Below the pieces are notes generated by a model. It did no database searches. It saw only the letters and a program-made list of their open reading frames with translations, and was not told where the DNA came from. From JBIOJM01 sp044450785 (lineage in GTDB: Bacteria; Planctomycetota; Planctomycetia; Isosphaerales; Isosphaeraceae), in contig JBIOJM010000019.1 in the NCBI GenBank assembly GCA_044450785.1, forward strand, positions 1-54,698: a DNA stretch of 54,698 nucleotides. The letters run 5' to 3'. The position numbers and the translations under genes were made by a program. This document shows, in pieces, positions 1 to 7,852 of the stretch (within the stretch, counting starts at the first letter, position 1; each line of letters opens with the position of its first letter).

Positions 1-2840
1 CACCGGTGACTATCCGCTGAAGGAGGGTTACCCAGATGAATACCCCGAGACGATGAAAATCCGGTTCGATGAGGAACTCCCCCTATGGAATTACCGTGCC
101 ATTCCGGACAAATGCGACAATTAATAAATCTCGTATCCTTATTGAGCGGGTCTTGGACGACCGTCAGGTTGCCATGGCCGTCGTACGTGAATGAGGTGGT
201 GTTGCCGTTTTCGTCAGTGGAGGTGAGGGGCTCGGCGTCGCTGTTGTAGGTGAATTGAACGTTAGTCCCGTCCGGATGGATCGCCTCGGTGACATTGCCC
301 TTGGAATCGTAGGTGGACTGGCTGATCCGGTTGAGCCGGTCGACGGCGACGGTGGCAAGGCCGTTCGAGCTGAGGTCGTACATGACGACGTTGCCCAGCG
401 CGTCCACCCCGACTCCGGTCATGCCCAGGCCACCCCAGTCGGGGCGCAACGCGGTGGTGTTGCCGTTGGGGCTGGTGTACGTGCTGGTTGCCTGCGCCAG
501 CAGGGTTGCCGCCGCCGGACTGCCCGACGTCCCGCTGTTGGTCCAGCCCGATTCCTGGTCGTTGGTAAACTCTTCCGTGCTGAGGTCCGCGCGGGTGATC
601 GTGCCCACCCGCGCTGCGGAGTCGTAGCTGACCGAAACGGTGTTCGACCTGGGATCCGTGATCTGGGTCAATCGCCCGGACGCGTCATAGGCGTAATTCC
701 AGGTGCTGGCGTCCGGCAGGGTGGCCTTGGTCAGCTTGGCGCCGGTGTCGGTGAAGGTGGTTACCCGGCTCGCCGGGTCGGTGATCGTCTGGAGGTAGCC
801 GCCCGAGCTATACGTGAATGACGTGATATTACTGTATGGGTCGGTAACGGTCGTGAGCTGATGCGATCCGTTGTAGCCATAGGTCGTATGTAAACCATTG
901 AGGTCGATCGTGGCGGTCTGGTACCCGCTGGAATTGAACGTGACCTGGGTGCCGTCGGTCAAGGTGTCCGTATAGCTGCCGCTGCCGGACTTCACCAAGG
1001 TTGAGAATTCGCCGGGCGGGTCGGTGTAGGTGCCGCCGCCGCTGCCGAAGCTGCCCGTGAACCAGAGGCTGCGGCCGCCGTCGCCCAGGTTGAGGATCAC
1101 GCCGCCGGTGGCCGAGGTGATCTGTTCCAGGCCCTCGAGCGTCCAGCCGTCGCCGAACGCGCTCCCCGACTGGTTGATCACGGTGGCCGAGCCGCTGAGC
1201 GTGATCGTCGTGTTGGTTGTGCCGATGTCGACGACCTGGACCGAGTAGCTGTACCGGCCGGTCGAGAGCGACGTGGCGCTCGTGGCCTGGAGCGCGATCT
1301 GCTGGACGTCGCCGGCGTTGAACTGGCTGGTATTGTAGTAATATGTGGTAAGCGCGGTCCCGTTGAAGGTCAACTGGGCGCTGACCTGGGAAGGCACCGC
1401 CGCCGAGGCGCTGAGCGTATTCTCGACCACGATGATCGGCATCGGATTCGCGGTAAGAGAATCATAAGTTAATGCGAACGTCGTCACGTTGGGGTTGTAG
1501 CTCGGCAGGGGGATCGTGGCGTCGAGCGCGCCGCTGGTGGCGTCGACCGAGGCGTTGTCGCCATTGCCGCCGAACGAGGGGGCCGACAGCAGCTCCTGGT
1601 CGGGCGCGAGCACCTGGGGCCAGGTTGCGTTGCTGCCGCCGCTCGCATTGGAGTGTCCAGCAGGAAGAATGAAGTCATATGTATATGTTGCAGTGTGACT
1701 GTTCGTGTCGGTCACGGATAATGTGATCGGATCGATGTGGGTGGTGGCAATGGTGTTGGTCCACTGGAACGTGAGCTGATAGGTACTTGTGCCCGAGATG
1801 CCACTGGCGTCGGAGCCGAGGCCCGAGGTGTCCCAGTTGTAGGACGCGACGGTTGTCCCGGCAACCTGTGCTTCCAGCTCAACCGCGCCTCTGAGGGTGG
1901 CGAGCTGGTCGACGCCGGGAAAAAGGACGACCCCGTTGTTGACATCCAGGACATACATGGGGAAATAGGTGAATGTGCCCTGACTTGGCCCCGACTTGTT
2001 GCCAATGACGGGATCGGGGGTCGACCCCGACCCAGGACCCCCACCCGAGACCGCGAGCGGACTCGCCCCGTGGCCGCTGCTGGGAGTGTGCGTGGATGAT
2101 CCGGCCGGGGCCTGGCCTGACGGCTCGGTGGCGGTCGGGGAGCCGGCCCGGGCGGTCTGCGCCGACGAGCCCAGGGCGGCCGCGGCGCCGTTGTTGCCGC
2201 TGGCGCCGTTGTTGCCGCTGGCGCTGGCCACGGCGGCCAGCAGCGCACCGGAGCCACCCGCGTTGCTGCCTCCCGGCGTGGATGCGGGCAGGCTCAACGG
2301 GTTGATCGTGCCCCGTGTCGTGGGCGTGGCCGTGGCCGTACCCGGCCCGCTCGACCCGCCGCGCGGCGGCAAGGCCGCCCCGCCACCGGCTCGGGCGATC
2401 GGATGCCAGGGGGTGCTGATGCCGGATTCCGAGGAATCGGCAGCCGAGGCCGGCCGGAGGGTCAGCCAGTCGCCGGCCTGGACCTTGGCCTGGGACGCTG
2501 GGGCCGTCCCGTCCTGATTGGGAGCGCCGCCGCCGCCGCCCGCGGGATGGTGTGTCGGAGGACCGATCACGATGGGGATGAAGTTGGTCGGGGCCGCGGC
2601 GGCATGGCCCGCCGGGTGCCCGGCTTGATTTGCCGCTTGGGCAGGCGGCGCGGGGCCGCGCAGTGCATTGGGGTCCATGAGTCCGATCTGAGCGAGTCCG
2701 CGGAAGGCGGACAAACTGAGACCAAGAACGGAGATCGGTTCGGTAATTGTGTTGCGCGTCTCGAGTCGATCCAGCCGGTCGACCTTCATGGCCAGGCGGG
2801 TGCGACGCTTTTCGGTGAACGATCTGCGGCGGCTACTCAT
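1..2840 (-). CDS. RHS/YD-repeat surface protein, 3' part disrupted or beyond window
   Basis: The ATG at 2838-2840 follows an AAGGA ribosome site and the frame stays open to base 1, at least 946 codons. The N-terminus is basic (MSSRRRSFTEKRRTR) and is followed by a long low-complexity Ala/Gly/Pro/Asn region to about residue 280. Next comes a beta-rich adhesin-like region (about 280-620). From about residue 600 there are typical YD repeats such as TYGYNGSHQL, TDPYSNITSFTY and SYDSAARVGTI. The family consists of large cell-surface or secreted proteins, some carrying toxins at the C-terminus. The repeat pattern stops after VQDPLNK near base 145; the residues that follow look non-native, so the gene is probably truncated by an insertion. 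Sampled segments along the gene are all in one frame without stops. Confidence 0.85.
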   Translation of the reverse strand, partial: MSSRRRSFTEKRRTRLAMKVDRLDRLETRNTITEPISVLGLSLSAFRGLAQIGLMDPNALRGPAPPAQAANQAGHPAGHAAAAPTNFIPIVIGPPTHHPAGGGGGAPNQDGTAPASQAKVQAGDWLTLRPASAADSSESGISTPWHPIARAGGGAALPPRGGSSGPGTATATPTTRGTINPLSLPASTPGGSNAGGSGALLAAVASASGNNGASGNNGAAAALGSSAQTARAGSPTATEPSGQAPAGSSTHTPSSGHGASPLAVSGGGPGSGSTPDPVIGNKSGPSQGTFTYFPMYVLDVNNGVVLFPGVDQLATLRGAVELEAQVAGTTVASYNWDTSGLGSDASGISGTSTYQLTFQWTNTIATTHIDPITLSVTDTNSHTATYTYDFILPAGHSNASGGSNATWPQVLAPDQELLSAPSFGGNGDNASVDATSGALDATIPLPSYNPNVTTFALTYDSLTANPMPIIVVENTLSASAAVPSQVSAQLTFNGTALTTYYYNTSQFNAGDVQQIALQATSATSLSTGRYSYSVQVVDIGTTNTTITLSGSATVINQSGSAFGDGWTLEGLEQITSATGGVILNLGDGGRSLWFTGSFGSGGGTYTDPPGEFSTLVKSGSGSYTDTLTDGTQVTFNSSGYQTATIDLNGLHTTYGYNGSHQLTTVTDPYSNITSFTYSSGGYLQTITDPASRVTTFTDTGAKLTKATLPDASTWNYAYDASGRLTQITDPRSNTVSVSYDSAARVGTITRADLSTEEFTNDQESGWTNSGTSGSPAAATLLAQATSTYTSPNGNTTALRPDWGGLGMTGVGVDALGNVVMYDLSSNGLATVAVDRLNRISQSTYDSKGNVTEAIHPDGTNVQFTYNSDAEPLTSTDENGNTTSFTYDGHGNLTVVQDPLNKDTRFINCRICPEWHGNSIGGVPHRTGFSSSRGIHLGNPPSADSHR
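2..124 (+). CDS. C-terminal end of an unidentified protein (5' end outside window)
   Basis: An open frame enters from the left edge and ends at a TAA at 122-124, giving about 40 residues that read like a genuine C-terminus: rich in Tyr, Pro, Glu and Asp, with a motif LPLWNYRAIP near the end. I do not recognise the family; a transposase tail is possible but unproven. The segment is visibly less GC-rich than the following kilobases and lies where the opposite-strand RHS gene loses its repeat pattern, which suggests it belongs to inserted DNA. Confidence 0.4.
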   Translation, partial: TGDYPLKEGYPDEYPETMKIRFDEELPLWNYRAIPDKCDN

Positions 2841-3183
2841 GGTGCGGTCCTTCTGGTCGGTGGCGAACATGCGGCGCGAACGGGGAACCTTGGCTGCTCT
2901 CGATGAGCAAGCGGCTCGGTCGTGGCCTCACCCCGGGCTGATGAAAAGTTGGTCTTGATCCGGCTCGCTGGAGCCCTCGGCTCGGCTGGCTATTGTTGCT
3001 CTGCATTTGGTTGGAGTCCCGCCTTGAGGCGGAATCCGGGCCTCATGAAACCGCCTGAAGGCGGGACTCCAACAAAAGTCTGCCACCCTTTCGGGTCTGC
3101 TCTCCTTGCGAAGGAAAACGGCATGAACGCGTTGTCGGTGCAAGACCAATTTTCCATCTGGAGTGGAAAACTCAAAAAAATCG
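2841..3183. other. Intergenic stretch with an inverted repeat
   Basis: No convincing gene is visible. The segment lies between the divergent RHS start and the end of a small minus-strand gene. Its main content is the 23-bp inverted repeat annotated separately. The promoter of the RHS gene must lie in its left part, but I cannot point to clear -35/-10 boxes. Confidence 0.5.
3010..3073. repeat. REP-like imperfect palindrome
   Basis: A 23-bp left arm (3010-3032, core GGAGTCCCGCCTTGAGGCGG) and its reverse complement (3051-3073) differ at one position and are separated by 18 bp. The symmetry resembles REP or MITE-like dispersed palindromes. It could also fold as a strong RNA hairpin. No transposase is adjacent. 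Confidence 0.7.
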
Positions 3184-3570
3184 TCATTCCAGAAGCAGTC
3201 GGACGATCTCCTCGGCCCGCTCCGTTCCAATCAGCCGCGCCACTTCCGCCTTGAAGCCTGTTGGAGTCAGGGCGCGGGGCCTGCTTACACGCGGCGCCGG
3301 CAGCGTGCCCCAGGGCCCAGTCGTGCCGGCGGTCCCCGCGGTCCGGTCACGCGGGTCCGTGAGGGTGAGGCGCCGGCCTTTGCGGCGATTGACGCGGAAG
3401 CGAATCCGCTCACCGCCCGGCCGGAAGACGTCGGCGAAGCAGTCCCAGACTTTCAGGAAGGTGTCCACCGTCTCGCCCTCCGCCGATTCCTCTTCCATGT
3501 GAACGTAGCGGCGCTCCCACCTCACTTCCGCCTGCCAGGCCGGGTTGCAGTTGCTTGTCGCGGTCATCAT
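3184..3570 (-). CDS. Small hypothetical protein
   Basis: About 128 residues from the ATG at 3568-3570; a second ATG directly follows. The protein starts MMTATSNCNPAWQAEVRW, has an acidic and aromatic middle (VDTFLKVWDCFADVF), a basic stretch (RFRVNRRKGRRL), then a Thr/Gly/Pro linker, and ends with an amphipathic helix (RLIGTERAEEIVRLLLE). No family is recognised. The composition is protein-like and the helical C-terminus argues that it is real, but the ribosome site is weak, so it could be spurious. It stands alone between intergenic stretches. Confidence 0.4.
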   Translation of the reverse strand: MMTATSNCNPAWQAEVRWERRYVHMEEESAEGETVDTFLKVWDCFADVFRPGGERIRFRVNRRKGRRLTLTDPRDRTAGTAGTTGPWGTLPAPRVSRPRALTPTGFKAEVARLIGTERAEEIVRLLLE

Positions 3571-4126
3571 GGGGAGCTGTTCCACTATATATAAGCATTT
3601 CAGAGCGCGGAATCTTGTCCCACGGCGGCTGGGACGCTGTGGCGACCATCGTTTGACAATCAGCGGGAACGGTCTGGTGGAACGGACAAGGCGCGAGACG
3701 CCGGGTAAGCTCCCGGCCAATTCGCTCGTTTCAAGGAAGTGTCGAGTACGAATTCACAAGCCCTCTATTTATAGGATTTGGGAATCTGTCGCTCAACCAC
3801 GACACGATTCGTGAGATTTTGTGAAGTTTTGTTGCCGCATGCTTGATAACATTCACAAACTGGGGGCTATGCTCAAGTTGAGGGCTGATTGAAGCATGGA
3901 TTCTCGTCACGGTTGTGAACGGCTCGCAATCGATGACGACGTGAAACGCCATTCGACCCACCCCACCCGGCTGATTGACGCTCGGATCATCGTATCCTAC
4001 GATACGGCGATTCGGGCGACGCAAGTCCGCTTCTCGAAGCGGATGCCCACAATGGTCCCGCCCCTGGCACTGGTCACCATCGGGGGGATCGCGTAGGTCA
4101 CCGGCAACCGTTGTGAGGTCACCTCC
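3571..4126. other. Intergenic stretch, AT-rich centre
   Basis: I see no supported gene. Bases 3740-3890 are clearly AT-richer than the surroundings, as expected for a promoter zone, and contain an 8-bp inverted repeat (TTTGTGAA at 3818-3825 and TTCACAAA at 3852-3859) that could be an operator. No confident promoter can be assigned. Confidence 0.3.
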
Positions 4127-4348
4127 ATGAGCACTGCTCCCGTATCCCTACCGCCTGGCGCATCGCCCATCCCGGGAGCCCAGGACCGCCCGTGGTACAT
4201 CGTGGGTCGGTGGCAGGAATACCAGGGAGAGGCGCGGACCAACCTGCTACGGCTGGCCGCCGTCGCCGTGTTCTACGCGATCGAGCTGATCAACTTCTAC
4301 GGCGTCAACCTCGGCTTCATCCAGCTCCCGAACGGATCACGCCGATGA
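4127..4348 (+). pseudogene. Short N-terminal fragment of a membrane protein
   Basis: 73 codons, ATG after GAGG. The product has a soluble start, the conserved-looking stretch RPWYIVGRWQEYQGEARTNL, and one hydrophobic segment (LLRLAAVAVFYAIELINFYG), then stops abruptly after FIQLPNGSRR. Proteins that begin this way in planctomycetes are, as I recall, longer multi-helix membrane proteins, so this looks like the N-terminus of a gene cut by deletion. Its TGA overlaps the ATG of the next gene (ATGA at 4345-4348), so translation is probably coupled. It might instead be a real single-pass micro-protein. Confidence 0.5.
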
Positions 4349-5088
4349 CCGATCCGCCACCGGACATCCACCCCGGCCTGGCCTATGCCGGGATCATGGT
4401 CCTGGCGATTGCGACGGCGGTGCTCTTGAAGCGCCGGGGCGACCGGGCTTTGCCGCTGTCAGCTTCCCAGCGGTGGGGAATCGCGCTGGGGGCCTTCTGC
4501 GGCGCCATGATCGGCTCGAAGCTGCCGTTCGTGCTCACCGACTGGACCGGTCTCGTCAGCGGCCGGGCCTGGTTCGACAACGGCAAGACGATTCTGTTCG
4601 GCCTCGTCGGGGGCTATTTCGGCGTCGAGATGGCCAAGGCGATTCTGGGCGTATCGATCAAGACGGGTGACAGCTTCGCGGTGCCGGTAGCAGCAGCAGT
4701 GGCTGTGGGCCGGCTGGCCTGCTTCGTCGGCGGCTGCTGTTTCGGCAAGCCGACCAGCCTCCCCTGGGGAGTGGTGTTCCACGACGGCGTCCCCCGCCAT
4801 CCGACCCAACTGTACGAGTCGGCGTTTCATGCCTCGGCCGCGGTGTTTCTGGCATGGACCGAGCGCCGGGGGCTATTCCGACTCCAGCGGATCAAGCTCT
4901 ACTTGATCGCGTACTTGATCTATCGCTTCCTCACGGAGTTCATCCGCCCCGAGCCGATCATCGCCCTGGGCCTGACAGCCTATCAATGGGGGGCCTTGGC
5001 CTTGATCCCGGTCTTCGCCTGGCTCTGGCGGCGCGACGCGGTGGCGGTCCGGGCCAGGGGCGGGAAAGAGACGGCTCCAGCTCAGTAG
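4345..5088 (+). CDS. Prolipoprotein diacylglyceryl transferase-like membrane protein
   Basis: 247 residues with about six or seven hydrophobic segments. Hallmarks of the Lgt fold are present: GRLACFVGGCCFG (122-134), HPTQLYE (152-158) and RFLTEFIRP (194-202) near the C-terminus. Lgt moves diacylglycerol from phosphatidylglycerol onto the lipobox cysteine of prolipoproteins in the inner membrane. The Cys-rich GGCCFG version differs from the usual NGELxG, so this is likely an Lgt paralogue rather than the main enzyme, and its substrate is uncertain. It starts by a 4-base overlap with the preceding short gene. Confidence 0.75.
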   Translation: MTDPPPDIHPGLAYAGIMVLAIATAVLLKRRGDRALPLSASQRWGIALGAFCGAMIGSKLPFVLTDWTGLVSGRAWFDNGKTILFGLVGGYFGVEMAKAILGVSIKTGDSFAVPVAAAVAVGRLACFVGGCCFGKPTSLPWGVVFHDGVPRHPTQLYESAFHASAAVFLAWTERRGLFRLQRIKLYLIAYLIYRFLTEFIRPEPIIALGLTAYQWGALALIPVFAWLWRRDAVAVRARGGKETAPAQ

Positions 5089-5516
5089 AGTTCATAGACA
5101 TGTTCGCCGCCGTGTCTGGGATTGCCGATCAGCGATCTCGACCGTAAGTCCATGACGAAGTCGAGGTGCTCCAAGGGGAGTTGACCAATCAAGACAGGAA
5201 TGTCGTCGGGAACTTCCATCACGTCCATCGTGCAGTATCGCCCCTGGATCGTCAGCCGCACAGCGTCATACACGCCGGCTTCGGAAACGCCGATACTGCT
5301 TCGGACTTGTTTCTTATACTGTTCCTTGAGGCCAAGCTGCCGGATGAGGTGCGTTGGCAGCGAGAGCAGTGTGGCCCCCGTGTCTACCAAGGCGTCTGGA
5401 ACGGTGACGCGACGAACCTGATCGGGTGGACACTGACCGCGCTTCTCAGCCCAGAGATCTTCCAGGCTCTCGATCGTCGCTTCGGTGAGGACACGGCCGA
5501 TCGTCTTGCTCTCCAT
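5082..5516 (-). CDS. Retropepsin-like aspartic protease
   Basis: 144 residues from an ATG preceded by GAGGAGG, the best start in the frame; a longer version of 161 residues is possible. The catalytic motif DTGAT is at 45-49 in a VPDALVDTGATLLSLP context, and a second hydrophobic strand (IPVLIGQLPLEHLDFVMD) matches the flap/dimer half of clan AA retroviral-type proteases. These usually act as homodimers with one Asp per subunit. No signal peptide is seen, so it is probably cytoplasmic. It converges with the Lgt-like gene, overlapping its 3' end by 7 bases, and is divergent from surE. Confidence 0.75.
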   Translation of the reverse strand: MESKTIGRVLTEATIESLEDLWAEKRGQCPPDQVRRVTVPDALVDTGATLLSLPTHLIRQLGLKEQYKKQVRSSIGVSEAGVYDAVRLTIQGRYCTMDVMEVPDDIPVLIGQLPLEHLDFVMDLRSRSLIGNPRHGGEHVYELY

Positions 5517-5740
5517 GGTGTCGACCTCCTCTGACTGAGTTTCTGAGATCTCGCCCCCCATGATCATCCCTCAAAAGCTGCTGAACAACTAGGTGGATTG
5601 GCGAGATCCGGACAAGAGGACAACGCGCCACGGAAACGCTGCACTGGTTGACGCTGGTCGGCTCGGCCCGTTACGATCGGCAAAGCCGGCCCGCGCGAGA
5701 GTACGAGCCCAAATCCGAAACGCGAACCAGCAAGGCACTG

Positions 5741-6502
5741 ATGCAAATCCTTCTGACCAACGACGACGGTGTATTCGCCCCCGGTCTGCGGGCCTTGCGC
5801 AAAGAGCTGTTACGGCTAGGGGAAGTGACGGTCGTGGCGCCGGCCATGGAGCAAAGCGGCGTGGCGCACTCGATCACGCTGCTCTCACCGCTGGTCGTCA
5901 AGCGGGTTGAAGACGTGGACGGCACCACCCTGGGCTGGAAGGTCGAGGGGAGCCCGGCCGACAGCGTCAAGCTGGGGATCTGCGAGCTGATGTCGCGGCC
6001 CCCGGACCTGGTCGTCTCGGGAATTAACTCCGGTTCCAACGCCGGGATCAACGTGCTCTACTCGGGCACGGTCGCCGCGGCGATCGAGGGAGCCTTCTTC
6101 AAGATCACCAGCATCGCGGTGTCGCTCGAGTTGTCCGAGCACTTCGATTTTCCCTACGCCGCCCAGCACGCGGTGCGCGTCATCGAGAAGATTCTGGCGA
6201 ATCGGCCCCCCAACGGATCACTGTTCAACGTCAACCTGCCTGCGCACTCACGGGGCGAGCCCCGCGGCATCCGCGTCGTCCCCATGGGACTGGGCCGCTA
6301 TGGCGAGGGCTTCGAGCGCAGGCAAGACCCTCGCGGCCGCACTTACTACTGGATGACCTACAACCCTCCCTACCACCTCGAGGGGCCCGAGACCGACGTC
6401 ACCAGTCTCTGCGAAGGCTACATCACCGTCACTCCGCTCCACTTCGACTTGACCCGGCACGACACGATCCCCGAGGTCAGCGGATGGAAGTGGGAAGATT
6501 GA
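5741..6502 (+). CDS. surE: 5'/3'-nucleotidase SurE
   Basis: 253 residues, the normal SurE length. The start MQILLTNDDG carries the metal-binding Asp pair at 8-9 and follows AAGG six bases upstream. The conserved SGINSGSNAGINVLYSGTV block follows, and the C-terminal half contains the NVNLP motif. SurE is a cytoplasmic metal-dependent phosphatase that removes phosphate from nucleoside 5' and 3' monophosphates. It is followed 23 bp later by a lipoprotein gene on the same strand, so the two may be cotranscribed. Confidence 0.93.
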   Translation: MQILLTNDDGVFAPGLRALRKELLRLGEVTVVAPAMEQSGVAHSITLLSPLVVKRVEDVDGTTLGWKVEGSPADSVKLGICELMSRPPDLVVSGINSGSNAGINVLYSGTVAAAIEGAFFKITSIAVSLELSEHFDFPYAAQHAVRVIEKILANRPPNGSLFNVNLPAHSRGEPRGIRVVPMGLGRYGEGFERRQDPRGRTYYWMTYNPPYHLEGPETDVTSLCEGYITVTPLHFDLTRHDTIPEVSGWKWED

Positions 6503-6525
6503 AACGAACGTAATGGGAGAGACTC

Positions 6526-7056
6526 ATGCGCACGCAACCCGGCCGAAGCCGTATTCGAGGGAACGATCGCGCCTGGACTGGCCCCCTACCCTGGCTGAGC
6601 CTCGCCATCTGCGCCCTGGCCGTCGGCTGTGAGGAAGAGCCGCGACAGGTCGGTGACAAACCCAACATCCAGGCCAAGGCCAAGGTGGAACCCCAGTCCA
6701 TCATCAACAGACGAACGCAGGAGGTTCGCAAGGCAGCCACCGAGCTCCAAAAGGGAGGGGCCAAGGTCGCCACGACCAAGATCACCGCCAAGGACTACAT
6801 CACTCTCCAGGGCAACGCCTACGTCACGATCATCGGCCGCGCCTCCCAGCTCAAGATCCAGCATGCGATGGACCTTTACCACGCCGAGAACGATCGTTAT
6901 CCCAAGGACCTTGACGAGTTCATGACCGTCATTATCAAGGCCAACGGCATCGCTCTGCCCGTGCTCCCCCCTTACCAGGAATATGGCTACGACGAGAAGG
7001 AGCACAAGCTCATCATCCTGGAATACCCGGCCCGTAAGGATCAGCCGCCGCAATAG
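6526..7056 (+). CDS. Lipoprotein with a pseudopilin-like segment
   Basis: 176 residues starting after GGGAGAG. The basic N-terminus, hydrophobic PWLSLAICALAVGC and Cys form a lipobox, so the mature protein should be lipid-anchored. A helical linker is followed by QHAMDLYHAENDRYPKDLDEF, which resembles the helix and loop seen in GspG-like pseudopilins, and a short beta C-terminus (YGYDEKEHKLIILEYP). The function is unknown. The last 44 bases overlap the 3' end of the convergent membrane gene. Confidence 0.7.
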   Translation: MRTQPGRSRIRGNDRAWTGPLPWLSLAICALAVGCEEEPRQVGDKPNIQAKAKVEPQSIINRRTQEVRKAATELQKGGAKVATTKITAKDYITLQGNAYVTIIGRASQLKIQHAMDLYHAENDRYPKDLDEFMTVIIKANGIALPVLPPYQEYGYDEKEHKLIILEYPARKDQPPQ

Positions 7057-7672
7057 TCGGTCGATCTAAATTGTCCGTCTTCGGCAGCCCGCCGGGGAAG
7101 GCGAAGATCCACCGGGGGATCGAGATCGAACTGATCCGGTTCACCTTCCAGACGCCCGGTTCAGTCTCCTGGAAACCCAACGACCAAGCCGTTACGGACG
7201 TGCCGCCATCGACCGTCCCCGTTGACGAACTCCGGCTCCCCTTCGTGAAGACGCGGAACTCGGCTGTCCCCCGCCGAGCCTGCCGCATGGCGCTCGTGTG
7301 CAAGTCGCTGATTCGGACGAACTCGAAGCGGGTATGGTTCAGGTTGACCCGGATCAAGGCCCGCGTTGCGTCTTCCGAGAGCGCGGTATCTCCCCGCAAG
7401 TACTGGACGTTCGGTGCCAGATGCGCAATCACGCCCTCGGCGTCCGAATTCAACACCGCCCGCCGCAGGTCGTAGACCACCTGCTCGATCCGCTCGTTGT
7501 CGGTTACCCACAACCACTCGACGACCACGACCGCCAGCCCCAACCCCAGAGCGATCCCCGCTCGGACCAAGTATTTACCTTGCTGCGTGACCTTGAGCGC
7601 AACTAAAAAAGCCCCGGCCAGCAGCAAGAACCCCGCCGTCAGGTAAGTCGGATCCTCCGAAAGATACGTCAT
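7013..7672 (-). CDS. Membrane-anchored NTF2-like protein
   Basis: 219 residues; ATG with GGGAG upstream. Two N-terminal hydrophobic segments (about 10-27 and 37-55) are followed by a soluble alpha+beta domain of about 130 residues beginning IEQVVYDLRRAVLNSDAEGVIAHL, the typical opening of NTF2/SnoaL-like folds, and by a Pro/Gly tail. The function is unknown; such domains bind small ligands or act as accessory modules. The gene converges on the lipoprotein gene with a 44-base overlap of coding ends. Confidence 0.65.
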   Translation of the reverse strand: MTYLSEDPTYLTAGFLLLAGAFLVALKVTQQGKYLVRAGIALGLGLAVVVVEWLWVTDNERIEQVVYDLRRAVLNSDAEGVIAHLAPNVQYLRGDTALSEDATRALIRVNLNHTRFEFVRISDLHTSAMRQARRGTAEFRVFTKGSRSSSTGTVDGGTSVTAWSLGFQETEPGVWKVNRISSISIPRWIFAFPGGLPKTDNLDRPTIAAADPYGPGIPG

Positions 7673-7852
7673 CGGGATCGGCTCCCAAGATCCGTGAGAG
7701 AGATCAAATCGACTTGAATCGAGAAACCACGAAGAGACGTAGGTAATCGCGATCTCTGACGTCTGTCATACTCCGCTTCTCGATTCTACGCGGTCATTGC
7801 GGTTTGGGAAGAGGAAAAGTGAGAAAGCGACGAGCGAATCGGCCGAAACGGG

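Noticed and set aside
255..2500. Several plus-strand frames opposite the RHS gene
   Set aside because: They are the antisense of clear YD repeats and have Arg/Gly/Pro-rich, non-protein-like composition.
3896..4096. Short plus-strand frame of 66 codons in the AT-rich gap
   Set aside because: No ribosome site or protein-like pattern, and no neighbour explains it.
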